Positions 8,354 through 16,140 of a DNA stretch of 43,876 nt are shown here, piece after piece. Where the stretch lies: assembly GCA_903919125.1 (NCBI GenBank), contig CAIXGS010000063.1:1-43876 (forward strand), given 5' to 3'. Position 1 is the first letter of the stretch; the number at the start of each line of letters is the position of its first letter. The stretch comes from an uncultured Spartobacteria bacterium. GTDB taxonomy: Bacteria > Verrucomicrobiota > Verrucomicrobiia > Chthoniobacterales > Chthoniobacteraceae. The notes under the pieces were generated by a model. It made no database searches. It was not told where the DNA came from and saw nothing but the letters and a program-made list of their open reading frames with translations. Position numbers and translations under genes: made by a program.

Positions 8354-8740
8354 TCAACCCAAATACGCTTGAAACGCCATCCATGAGTTCCAAGACGAAA
8401 AAAGAGCGGCGACGAAGAAAGCGAGTAATAGTCCAAAATAACTCGACCGCCCCAAATGCCACAGAGCGATAAACACCAGCAATGTGACTATGCCCATTAT
8501 CGAATAACTCAACCACTCAGGTTGCCCCTCCAAGAACACCAAGGAGCGCACTAAAAATCCGGGTAGCGTTGGCCAGGATTTTAGTAGGAGCAAACGCCGC
8601 TCGTCCCAAGGCCCCTCACGCAAGAGAATCCACGAAAACGGGGAGTATAGCGTAAGGAATATCAGCCCGAACACTAAAGCGCCTCGGGGCGGCTGTCCCT
8701 CAGAGAGGGGGAGCAGGAAAAGTTGACTGCGCTTGGACAT
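8354..8740 (-). CDS. Small integral membrane protein, unknown function
   Basis: The 128-residue product has about four hydrophobic segments: ALVFGLIFLTLYSPFSWILL, one around LPGFLVRSLVFL, MGIVTLLVFIALWHL, and FGLLLAFFVAALF. No family is recognised. The ATG at 8740 is chosen (MSKRSQLFLLPL...) because upstream starts such as TTG at 8863 add a polar stretch unlike a membrane protein N-terminus. It ends 55 bases before the DHS-like gene and may head the operon with the heptose genes. The hydrophobic pattern and lack of any overlapping better frame support it as real. Confidence 0.6.
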   Translation of the reverse strand: MSKRSQLFLLPLSEGQPPRGALVFGLIFLTLYSPFSWILLREGPWDERRLLLLKSWPTLPGFLVRSLVFLEGQPEWLSYSIMGIVTLLVFIALWHLGRSSYFGLLLAFFVAALFSSWNSWMAFQAYLG

Positions 8741-9008
8741 GTCTGTGTGAGAGAATGCTTCAGTTTGGTAGAATTTGTCATCGGTTTTTTTAGCGAGCTC
8801 CCCTCCCTCCGCTTTAAAAAAAGGGGTGAAACGGTGACAAACACGACTCAAACCCACTGGCAAACGTCTTTAGACGCTTTTCTGAAAGTTGATTCAGGCG
8901 CAAAACGCCATCCGAGGGAAGTTGTTATGACTGCCATTCAGTGGACCCGGCGCTCAAATACAAAGCCTCAACCTCGGGCTGATCAACCAACCTCCGCTCC
9001 AACCCAGT
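8741..9008. other. 268-bp intergenic stretch with a hairpin at its right end
   Basis: No convincing gene is seen. At 8999-9019 a perfect 7-bp stem (CCAACCC/GGGTTGG, 7-nt loop) spans the stop codon of the glycine-zipper lipoprotein gene. It is not followed by a T-tract on the minus strand, so it is a hairpin rather than a proven terminator. Confidence 0.4.
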
Positions 9009-9509
9009 TCACGGGTTGGTGAAAATACGACCACTGGACGGGTCGCGAACCTCCGCCCCATGTGGGATCCCTCGCACATTCACTAACTCCCCAGAATACG
9101 GTGAGTAAACGTAACCGTACCGTCCGCTATAGCGCCCCAGAGGGATGGAATGATGATGCCGGTGTTCGGGATACTCTGCGTAGCGTGGCTGAGGTGGCGG
9201 CACATACACAGGTTGCTGTTGCACATAAACCTGTGGCGCAGGGGGTGCATAGCCCGCAGAATTCTGCCCCGCTACGTAGCCCCTCGCACGCTCGCCTTCC
9301 GCGTACTTCCCAAGCGCATACCCACCAATGCCTCCAATGGCAGCCCCCTGCAATGCTCCCCGCCCCGTGCCCTTCAATAAGGCACCTGCAGCGGCACCCG
9401 CCCCAGCTCCCGCCAAAGCAGAATCCCCAGGGGTCTCGCATCCCGTTAATATCGTGGCAACCAAGGTCAAAGCTAGAGATTGGAAAACGCGCATCTTTAC
9501 TAGTCGCAT
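9009..9509 (-). CDS. Glycine-zipper outer-membrane-type lipoprotein
   Basis: The 166-residue product begins with a lipoprotein signal (MRLVKMRVFQSLALTLVATILTGC) whose lipobox LTGC gives an acylated Cys near residue 24. A Gly/Ala-rich glycine-zipper segment follows (ALAGAGAGAAAGALLKGTG and ALQGAAIGGIGGYALG), as in SlyB/RcpA-type 2TM proteins. The rest is Pro/Tyr/Gln-rich (YVQQQPVYVPPPQPRY), His-rich, and ends in a short beta-rich segment. The ATG at 9509 has AAGAGA five bases upstream; an ATG at 9494 is an alternative. Starts farther upstream put 50 residues before the signal peptide and are rejected. Such proteins sit in the outer membrane; no specific function can be claimed. Confidence 0.75.
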   Translation of the reverse strand: MRLVKMRVFQSLALTLVATILTGCETPGDSALAGAGAGAAAGALLKGTGRGALQGAAIGGIGGYALGKYAEGERARGYVAGQNSAGYAPPAPQVYVQQQPVYVPPPQPRYAEYPEHRHHHSIPLGRYSGRYGYVYSPYSGELVNVRGIPHGAEVRDPSSGRIFTNP

Positions 9510-9619
9510 TGGTCTCTTAATAACGAAAGTCGGGGTAAGACGATTCATCAGATTCATATGATTTGTGATTATTACACAGAATTGCGTTTCGGCAATCCGT
9601 TGGGAATAAAAATCAGAGT

Positions 9620-10471
9620 TCAGCGGCTGAGCAAAGTTTTTGCAAATACTGATACGGCAAGCCAAACCTTCCGTCTCCGGCTAAGGCGGTAAGCCTGTTT
9701 CCAGACCTGAAAGCCATCACTTTCCATGCGATCCAGCAAAGTCCCATACACCTTTCGCATGATCTCAGCAGCCACCATCACTCGCCGCTCCGAGACCGGA
9801 AGCGCCGCTGTAGCTGCCGCGTAATGCCCTCTGGCGCGGCCCACCTGAAACGCCATCAACGCCTTCCACCCCTTGGGCTCCCCGCTTACCCACTCCCCAG
9901 GCTCCACCCCGAACTGGGCCAATTCATCCGCCGGAAAGTACACCCGCCCCGAAACCGCAAAGTCCTCCGCAGAGTCACGCAAAATATTGGTCATCTGCAG
10001 AGCAAGCCCCAACTCCTCGGCGTACCGCTCACAGCCCGTTCCCCCAAAAATACGAGCGCTCACCAACCCCACTGCGCTCGCCACACAATAACAATAGCCG
10101 CGCAACTCTTCCCAAGTGCGGTAGCGCGTTCCCTCCAAGTCCATCTCGCAACCGCGAACTACCTCCAGAGCCCATTCCAGAGGGACAGAATGCCTCGCAA
10201 ATACGCGGCGCAAAGCGGAGGCAACGTGCGGCTCCCCCGGAACAGCATTTGCACGAAGCAACGCTTCCCGCCAAGCGCGCAGCCCCGCCCTGCGATCCTC
10301 CAGTGGCAAGCCAGGTTCATCTGCAAGGTCATCCACTTGTCTGCAGAACGCGTAAAATACACGCATATCTCTCCGTCGCCCCTGCGGCAATACGCGCAGC
10401 GCAAGGGCCAAGTTGCTTCCGCTCGCGGCGGTAATTGCTTCTGCTGTATCTGCGGCTTGCGAAACACTCAT
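9620..10471 (-). CDS. Squalene/phytoene synthase family protein (HpnC/HpnD/CrtB-type)
   Basis: The 283-residue enzyme is a trans-isoprenyl diphosphate synthase of the head-to-head class. The first Asp-rich motif is in FYAFCRQVDDLADEP (about residues 39-53), the second in LQMTNILRDSAEDF, with Arg-Tyr of GTRYRTWEELRGYCY between, as in CrtB and HpnD. Substrate is C15 (presqualene/squalene) or C20 (phytoene) diphosphate; the sequence alone does not settle which. The frame is open far upstream to 10894, but that part is antisense-like Gly/Asp-rich sequence inside the ABC gene. The ATG at 10471 overlaps the ABC stop as ATGA, so the two are translationally coupled. No HpnE, HpnC partner or desaturase is nearby. 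Confidence 0.88.
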   Translation of the reverse strand: MSVSQAADTAEAITAASGSNLALALRVLPQGRRRDMRVFYAFCRQVDDLADEPGLPLEDRRAGLRAWREALLRANAVPGEPHVASALRRVFARHSVPLEWALEVVRGCEMDLEGTRYRTWEELRGYCYCVASAVGLVSARIFGGTGCERYAEELGLALQMTNILRDSAEDFAVSGRVYFPADELAQFGVEPGEWVSGEPKGWKALMAFQVGRARGHYAAATAALPVSERRVMVAAEIMRKVYGTLLDRMESDGFQVWKQAYRLSRRRKVWLAVSVFAKTLLSR

Positions 10472-12180
10472 TCCCAGCGCCCCCCCTTGCACCCCCAATA
10501 CGCCAAGGACACTCCCAGTAAGGCTTGGCAAACCAACACCCCAACCACCATCTGCGACGAGGCCAGAGGCGTCTGCGTCATCGCCTGCACCGCCGTATAA
10601 AAGCGAGTATCCGAGAGCGTTTGCAGGAAACCAGCCCAGCCCCAATAAGACGCAATCAAGGGACGCGTCACCACGCCCAACCACTCCGGCAACGCCAACA
10701 CCGCACCTGAAAGTGGCAATTGGAACCCCACCAAGTAAACCGACACCAGCGAGCTTTGTTCCGCAGTTGCCATCACGCCAGAAATCCCCAAAGAAACCGC
10801 CGTCATAGCCGCGTTCACCAAGACTAGAAGCAGCGTTTGAGAGAGCAAACTGCCGGGCATCTGCACCACCAAATGCACGAAAAGCGACATCCAAACGCTT
10901 TGCACCGCCACGAGTACCGATAAAAACGCCACCTTTGAAACAATATAAGCTAGCGGAGTAAGCCCCGAAAACTTTTCTTTTTCCAGAATCAGACGTTCCC
11001 CAGCGATCTCTCGAGCCGCGTTATTTGCTCCCATGAGAGCCAGTAAAACCACTTGGAACATAATCAGCCCGGACACCATTCCCCCCACCCGCAAGTAATC
11101 CAGCTTCGCAGAAAAATCGCTCACCATCTGCTTGAGCGGATCCTCCGGCAACTCCGCCACCGCTCGCAGCGCCGGCAGGCCGTTGAGCGCAAACACCACC
11201 ACCAAACACGGGAATCCCAGCATCAGGGCCAACTGCAACCGCACCTGGCCGGGGTCTCGCCAAAATAGCTTCCAGCGCCGCGACAACACCACTCCCAGTT
11301 GCGTCGTAAACCCCGCGATGCGATGCTCTCGCTCGACGACCTCCTCGCTCTCGGCACTTGGCGGGGCACTCGGCGCGGCACTACCCACCGGCAACTTCTC
11401 GTAAGAAGTCTTATGCTTCTGCCAGGACTTCCCCCAATCCTCAGGCGTGCGCTGAGCCAGCGCTGGGTAAAGATCCTCCTGATGACTAATTCCGAAGTAA
11501 TGCAGCAGGTAAGCTGGAGATGCGTGGTATGCAAGAAAACCCTGAACCAGCACCACCACAGAATCGTGAGAGTTTAAGTGTTTTAAACTGTGGGTAATGT
11601 TTAACACCGTCCGCCCTTTGTCCGCGGCACTGCGCAACAACCCCGTTATCTCGTCTTCCGCCTTCGGATCCAACCCACTGGTGACTTCGTCGCACAAAAG
11701 CACACGGGGCGAGCTTACCAACTCCATCCCCAAAGCGAGACGCCGCCTTTGTCCCCCCGAGAGCACTTCCACCCGCTTTTCCGCAATGCTCGCCATACCG
11801 ACCTCCTCCAAAATCACGTCCACCCGCTCAGCGACTTCCTGCTGACTCAAGCCCCCGCAACGCAACCGCACGGCGTCTTCGATGCACTCCCACACCTCCA
11901 AACGCTCATGGGCGATGCTAAATTGCGGCACATAGCCCACCTCATGTGGTTCAAAATCGCCTTCCTCAGCCAGATTGCGCCCTTCCCAAAGGACGCTCCC
12001 AGCGGTCGCCTCTTTAAGTCCGGCAACCACTTTCATCAGTGTGCTTTTACCGCAACCCGACGGCCCCAAGACAGCTACCAAAAGACCGCCCCCCTCCACA
12101 CGCAGGCTAACATCCTGGAGCAAATAAACAGGGGCGTCCTCAGGACCTATCTGAAGGGCGATATTCTGGAGTTCAAGCAC
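10468..12180 (-). CDS. ABCG/White-type half transporter (ATPase + ABC-2 permease)
   Basis: This is a 570-residue fusion with the nucleotide-binding domain first. It has Walker A GPSGCGKST, signature LSGGQRRRLALG, Walker B VLLCDEVTSGLDP and a switch His in NITHSLKHL. A linker with a Ser/Pro/Ala-rich stretch follows, then an ABC2-type membrane domain with about six hydrophobic helices. This NBD-then-TMD order is the ABCG half-transporter layout, which works as a dimer and often handles lipids or sterols. The GTG at 12180 (VLELQNIALQIG) is chosen because GGAG and GAAGAG lie upstream; TTG at 12207 is the alternative. The stop overlaps the start of the squalene/phytoene-synthase-family gene by 4 bases, suggesting that the transporter handles that enzyme's lipid product (inference). 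Confidence 0.85.
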   Translation of the reverse strand: MLELQNIALQIGPEDAPVYLLQDVSLRVEGGGLLVAVLGPSGCGKSTLMKVVAGLKEATAGSVLWEGRNLAEEGDFEPHEVGYVPQFSIAHERLEVWECIEDAVRLRCGGLSQQEVAERVDVILEEVGMASIAEKRVEVLSGGQRRRLALGMELVSSPRVLLCDEVTSGLDPKAEDEITGLLRSAADKGRTVLNITHSLKHLNSHDSVVVLVQGFLAYHASPAYLLHYFGISHQEDLYPALAQRTPEDWGKSWQKHKTSYEKLPVGSAAPSAPPSAESEEVVEREHRIAGFTTQLGVVLSRRWKLFWRDPGQVRLQLALMLGFPCLVVVFALNGLPALRAVAELPEDPLKQMVSDFSAKLDYLRVGGMVSGLIMFQVVLLALMGANNAAREIAGERLILEKEKFSGLTPLAYIVSKVAFLSVLVAVQSVWMSLFVHLVVQMPGSLLSQTLLLVLVNAAMTAVSLGISGVMATAEQSSLVSVYLVGFQLPLSGAVLALPEWLGVVTRPLIASYWGWAGFLQTLSDTRFYTAVQAMTQTPLASSQMVVGVLVCQALLGVSLAYWGCKGGRWE

Positions 12181-12433
12181 ACTCTTCAATCTCCGCGTCG
12201 GCAACAAAAGTCAGCTTCAAAGGTAGATAAGTGACAAAAAAATCATCCATCTCAAAAAAGACAAATATCACTTCGGAGGGGGCATTTTCATTTAGGCCGC
12301 AATCCAAGACGATGCGCGCTAGTGTGTTGCGAGCCAGACTCCACCATTTTTCCTGCCCATTCCGATTCCTGAGAAGCGCGCTTTAGACAAAATTTGACTT
12401 GGCATAAGCCTCCATCTGGTTGTCTCTATCTTC

Positions 12434-12538
12434 ATGGGACACAATAAAGGTAAAGATAACAAAAAGAAACGCGCCGTGCGTCGCGCTAAGAATGACCGCG
12501 TCGTTGCAGCCACCGCCGAAGCCAAACACGCCGTCTAA
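12434..12538 (+). CDS. 34-residue basic mini-protein, unknown function
   Basis: ATG at 12434 to TAA at 12536-12538 encodes MGHNKGKDNKKKRAVRRAKN followed by DRVVAATAEAKHAV. It is strongly basic (about eleven Lys and Arg) in the first two thirds and Ala-rich at the end. A classical intrinsic terminator starts 12 bases after the stop on the same strand, the main evidence that a short plus-strand transcript ends here. A TTGACT at 12394 could be a -35 element but no good -10 was found, and there is no Shine-Dalgarno sequence. It could bind RNA or DNA by charge alone. It could instead be the 3' part of a small RNA rather than a coding gene. Confidence 0.5.
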   Translation: MGHNKGKDNKKKRAVRRAKNDRVVAATAEAKHAV

Positions 12539-12550
12539 TCGCAGTTTTAG

Positions 12551-12585
12551 AAACGATCGTCTCTTCGCGAGGCGATCGTTTTTTT
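12551..12585 (+). terminator. Strong rho-independent terminator
   Basis: A 13-bp stem (12551-12563 with 12569-12581, one G-U pair) has a 5-nt TTCGC loop and runs into seven consecutive T (12579-12585). It lies 12 bases after the stop of the 34-codon gene on the plus strand. Confidence 0.9.
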
Positions 12586-12617
12586 GTGCCCTTTTTCGAC
12601 TACCTTAACCCGCTTTA

Positions 12618-12651
12618 GCCCCCTGCCCGCGAAACTGCTCGGGCAAGGGGC
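12618..12651 (-). terminator. GC-rich hairpin after gpmI
   Basis: Arms 12618-12629 and 12640-12651 form 12 pairs (one G-U) around a 10-nt loop, 9 bases after the gpmI stop codon on the minus strand. There is no T-tract, so it may stop RNA polymerase less efficiently or protect the 3' end. It also faces the plus-strand mini-gene terminator, isolating the two convergent units. Confidence 0.6.
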
Positions 12652-12660
12652 CACTCATCA

Positions 12661-14199
12661 CTATTTTGCCACCACCAAATTGTGACCGGTCATGTCTGAC
12701 GGCTGGGCGACCCCCAAAAGGTGCAACAACGTGGGTGAGACGTCCGCCAGAATGCCATCCTTACAGGCCATGTGCGCCGCGTCGGCCCCGACGTAGACTA
12801 AATGCACTAAATTTGTGGTGTGCGCCGTGTGCGGCGAACCGTCGGGGTTGAGCATCTGTTCGCAGTTGCCGTGATCCGCTGTGATCAGCAAGCGCCCACC
12901 GAATGAGAGCGTCTTCTCCACCACGGCCCGCACGCAGTCGTCGATGGTCTCCACCGCCTTTATCCCTGCCTCCAAAACCCCAGTATGTCCCACCATGTCA
13001 GGATTGGCGAAGTTCAAGATCACCAAATCATATTGCCCAAGCCGTTCAGTCACCTCTCTGGTGACTTCTCCCGCACTCATTTCCGGCTTCAAGTCGTATG
13101 TCGCAACATCCTTGGGCGAGGGCACTATCACCCTGTCCTCTCCTTCAAACTGCTGCTCCACACCGCCATTAAAAAAGTACGTCACATGCGGATATTTCTC
13201 CGTTTCTGCAATCCGCAGTTGCTTGAGACCAGCGCGACTGACCACTTCACCGAGAATGTTCGATAAACTCTGCGGGGCAAAAACCACGGGCACGCCGTAG
13301 GTGCGATCGTACTCGGTGAGTGTGACATAATGAACCTTCGGCCAAACCTCTCTGTCAAATCCCGAGAAGTCATCGTCCAAGAACGCCACTGAAAGCTGCC
13401 GCGTGCGATCTGCACGGAAGTTAAAGAAAAACACCACGTCACCGTCACGAACGCGCTGCTCGTCGGGGTGCGAGAGAATTAAAGGTTTGAGAAACTCGTC
13501 CGTCTCCCCTAGCGCATACCGAGAAAGCAACTCCTCAGGCGCCGTTTTCTGTGCGCGCTGTCCCCGGCCTAGAACAATGGCGTCCCAGGCCAGTTTATTG
13601 CGCTCCCAGCGCTTGTCGCGATCCATCGCAAAGTACCGCCCGACCACTGTCGCAATCTGGGCTCCCGTCGGCGCGAGCCCCTCGGCCAGCTGCGTTAAAT
13701 ATCCAGCGCCCCCCGTCGGCGAAGTATCCCGGCCATCCGTGATCGCGTGAACGAGGATATCCTCCACTCCAGCCGCCTTCGCCACCTTCGCTAAGGCCAC
13801 CAAATGCTCCCAGTGGCTATGCACGCCGCCGTCGGAGACTAAACCAATAAAGTGCAAGCGCTTGCCTTTCGCCGCGGCAAACGTCTCCTGCAGCACCGCG
13901 TTCCCTGCTAAACGCCCTTCGCGGATACACAGATTTATCCGCGTCAAATCCTGATACACGACCCTTCCCGCGCCCAAATTGAGATGGCCCACTTCGGAAT
14001 TGCCCATTTGCCCATGCGGTAAACCCACGTCCTCTCCACTGGCAGAGAGCGTCGAATGAGGGTAACGCGCATAAATTTCATCGTGGAAGGGCGTACGCGC
14101 TAGCAGCGTAGCGTCTCCATTGACATGCGCCATCTCGCGGCCTCCGGGTTGAATTCCCCAACCATCACGAATCACCAACACAACGGGACTTTTGTTCAT
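12661..14199 (-). CDS. gpmI: 2,3-bisphosphoglycerate-independent phosphoglycerate mutase
   Basis: This 512-residue enzyme interconverts 3- and 2-phosphoglycerate in glycolysis using two Mn ions. The N-terminus VVLVIRDGWGIQP gives the first metal Asp12, and HGQMGNSEVGHLNLGAGR holds catalytic Ser68. The substrate-domain motif VHAITDGRDTSPTGG and the C-terminal metal set NPDMVGHTG, TADHGNCEQM and PHTAHT are all present. The length is typical (about 510). The ATG at 14199 is the only sensible start. It is followed by a GC-rich hairpin and preceded by another hairpin that separates it from mpl. Cofactor-independent mutases are usual in this kind of bacterium. Confidence 0.97.
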   Translation of the reverse strand: MNKSPVVLVIRDGWGIQPGGREMAHVNGDATLLARTPFHDEIYARYPHSTLSASGEDVGLPHGQMGNSEVGHLNLGAGRVVYQDLTRINLCIREGRLAGNAVLQETFAAAKGKRLHFIGLVSDGGVHSHWEHLVALAKVAKAAGVEDILVHAITDGRDTSPTGGAGYLTQLAEGLAPTGAQIATVVGRYFAMDRDKRWERNKLAWDAIVLGRGQRAQKTAPEELLSRYALGETDEFLKPLILSHPDEQRVRDGDVVFFFNFRADRTRQLSVAFLDDDFSGFDREVWPKVHYVTLTEYDRTYGVPVVFAPQSLSNILGEVVSRAGLKQLRIAETEKYPHVTYFFNGGVEQQFEGEDRVIVPSPKDVATYDLKPEMSAGEVTREVTERLGQYDLVILNFANPDMVGHTGVLEAGIKAVETIDDCVRAVVEKTLSFGGRLLITADHGNCEQMLNPDGSPHTAHTTNLVHLVYVGADAAHMACKDGILADVSPTLLHLLGVAQPSDMTGHNLVVAK

Positions 14200-14210
14200 A
14201 AGCTTTCAGA

Positions 14211-14232
14211 TGCCCGGAAAAACGGCCGGGCA
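14211..14232 (-). terminator. Hairpin between mpl and gpmI
   Basis: A perfect 7-bp GC-rich stem (TGCCCGG/CCGGGCA) with an 8-nt loop lies 44-65 bases after the mpl stop and just before the gpmI start (14199), both on the minus strand. There is no T-tract, so this may be a weak terminator or a leader structure for gpmI. Confidence 0.45.
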
Positions 14233-14275
14233 GAAGGTAAAAATGCATCAATACTACGGTCGATCAGAGGAAAGT

Positions 14276-15661
14276 TTACGCCAACGCGGCGAGCAAGCGT
14301 TCGTGAATATTATCGAAGCCTCCATTGGAGAAAATGACGATGACCTCGCCCTCCCGAACAGATTCACGGAGACGCTCTAAAATTTCGGGTACACCCACCT
14401 CATAAAAAGCTGGAATTTTCTTCGCAACAATATCCGCGACAACCTTTTGTGGATCCAATCGGTCCTCTGGTTGCAACTGATCTAAGCGCGCGACCTGAGC
14501 CAGGATGACGCCGTCAGCGTGTCCAAGCGCCTCAGGCAAATCGTGCTGAAATACCGCCCGGCGAGTCGTATTGGAGCGCGGTTCGAAAACCGCCCACAGT
14601 TTGCGCTCTGGGTACTGATGACGCAAAGCCTCCAATGTAAGGCGCATGGCGGTGGGGTGATGACCGAAATCGTCTATCACTGTGATTCCCCGCACCGTAC
14701 CGCGGACCTCCTGCCTGCGGGCAACGCCCTCAAAACTGGCCACCGCCGCTTGGATGGTCTCGTCAGGCACCCCATAGAACTGCGCGGCGACAATGGCCAT
14801 GGCGGCATTACGCACGTTGAACTCGCCAGGAATTTGCAGCTCAAACTCCAGATTCATCAAACTAAAGGACACCCCATTTCCGTAGCGAAGGGCATGAATA
14901 CGATGTGTCGCGACGTTAGAAAAACCGACGGTGAGTACGGGGCAACGGGCAGCGGAGGTAACTTCCAGCGCGTTAGCATCGTCGGCGTTCACCAAGAGGA
15001 CTCCGTTTTGGGGTACCAACAACACCAAGCGACGGAAGCTGGTTTTGATTTCGTCCAAACTGTTAAAGATGTCGGCGTGATCGAACTCCAAGTTGTTGAT
15101 CACGACCAACTCAGGGAGGTAATGCAAAAATTTCGACCGCTTGTCAAAGAAGGCGGTGTCGTACTCGTCTCCCTCCAAAACGACATGGCGACTTTCGTGC
15201 AAGGAGCAACCTTGGCCGAGGTTGCGGGCGATCCCCCCGATTAAATAAGCGGGGGCGAGGCCTGCGCACTGCAAAATCCAGGTGAGCAGCGAAGTGGTTG
15301 TGGTTTTTCCATGAGTGCCCGTGATAACGGCGTTACTGCGACCGCTTAGAAAGAAGCTGCGAAGCGCTTCGGGCAGCGAAATATAGCGCAGGCGACGGTT
15401 GAGGACTGCCTCTAGCTCTGGATTGCCCCGGGAAATGGCGTTACCCACAACGATGAGATCAGCGGTATCCGGAATGTTTTCGGCCGAGTAACCCGAGGAC
15501 AGAGTAATGCCGCGCTCAGTAAGAAACGTACTCATGGGCGGATACACGCCGGAATCCGAGCCGGTAACCACAAAGCCTTGGTCCCTAAGGGCTGCGGCTA
15601 CAGCGCCCATGGCCGTGCCGCAAATCCCGATGAAATGAAGGTGGCGGAAAGAAGTCTGCAT
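14276..15661 (-). CDS. mpl: UDP-N-acetylmuramate:L-alanyl-gamma-D-glutamyl-meso-diaminopimelate ligase
   Basis: This 461-residue Mur-ligase-family enzyme recycles cell-wall tripeptide by joining it to UDP-MurNAc. The first domain has HLHFIGICGTAMGAVAAAL and GSDSGVYPPMSTFL; the latter is typical of Mpl and differs from MurC. The ATPase P-loop is ITGTHGKTTTTSLLTW at about 113-128. LEGDEYDTAFFDKRSKFLHY distinguishes Mpl from MurC, and the C-terminal domain starts around VIDDFGHHPTAM. The length fits the family. The ATG at 15661 has CCTCC rather than a Shine-Dalgarno sequence upstream. Mpl implies a meso-DAP peptidoglycan with tripeptide recycling, consistent with a Gram-negative envelope. Confidence 0.95.
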   Translation of the reverse strand: MQTSFRHLHFIGICGTAMGAVAAALRDQGFVVTGSDSGVYPPMSTFLTERGITLSSGYSAENIPDTADLIVVGNAISRGNPELEAVLNRRLRYISLPEALRSFFLSGRSNAVITGTHGKTTTTSLLTWILQCAGLAPAYLIGGIARNLGQGCSLHESRHVVLEGDEYDTAFFDKRSKFLHYLPELVVINNLEFDHADIFNSLDEIKTSFRRLVLLVPQNGVLLVNADDANALEVTSAARCPVLTVGFSNVATHRIHALRYGNGVSFSLMNLEFELQIPGEFNVRNAAMAIVAAQFYGVPDETIQAAVASFEGVARRQEVRGTVRGITVIDDFGHHPTAMRLTLEALRHQYPERKLWAVFEPRSNTTRRAVFQHDLPEALGHADGVILAQVARLDQLQPEDRLDPQKVVADIVAKKIPAFYEVGVPEILERLRESVREGEVIVIFSNGGFDNIHERLLAALA

Positions 15662-15703
15662 GGAGGGTATTTTATAAATTAAAGAGGGAGGCCAAAAAGG
15701 ACT

Positions 15704-15877
15704 ATGGAGAGAAACGCCAAAGTGGAAAGCAGAGCATCAATGCGAAAAGCGATCCACTTCGAATCCTTGCGAATCCTGAAAAGCAGTATGCAAAGAGATG
15801 CGCCCTCAAAAAGCTCCAAAAAGCTCAGGGACATCTTCGACGCAGCTTGGAAACACTATCCGAAGCACTCTATCTGA
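15704..15877 (+). CDS. Possible 57-residue basic protein (doubtful)
   Basis: The 479-bp gap 15662-16140 holds no recognised gene. The best candidate is this plus-strand frame, which starts at an ATG preceded by AAGGA and encodes a Lys/Arg/Ser-rich peptide (MERNAKVESRASMRKAI...). No family resemblance, terminator or promoter supports it. The gap also has a possible stem near its right end (TCCCGC/GCGGGA, about 16112-16138) without a T-tract. It may be a shadow. Confidence 0.2.
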   Translation: MERNAKVESRASMRKAIHFESLRILKSSMQRDAPSKSSKKLRDIFDAAWKHYPKHSI

Positions 15878-16140
15878 TGCACGGAGGGATGAAGCCTTTG
15901 ATGTCGAGATTTCTGTCATTTCATAGGCTTTAAAAGGCTCTTGGCGACGGTAGGCATTGGAACTCTCAAGTAGAGCCTCCACGGCTTAGTCTTGCGCTAC
16001 AAAGAGAGCCAAGAGCGCAGAAATCAGGAATTCCAGCGCGTTCTGTACCTCGCCGATGCAGCTCGACACAATGGGTTTGCCCACGGCAAAACTAAATATC
16101 CCAACAGAGCGATCCCGCGCGAAAACAGCGAGGCGGGACG

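Noticed and set aside
8723-9022. Plus-strand frame of 99 residues opposite the small membrane protein
   Set aside because: It overlaps two minus-strand genes and has no recognisable features.
10472-10894. N-terminal extension of the squalene/phytoene synthase frame
   Set aside because: It lies inside the ABC gene, is Gly/Asp-rich and unlike any protein; the ATGA overlap at 10471 is the natural start.
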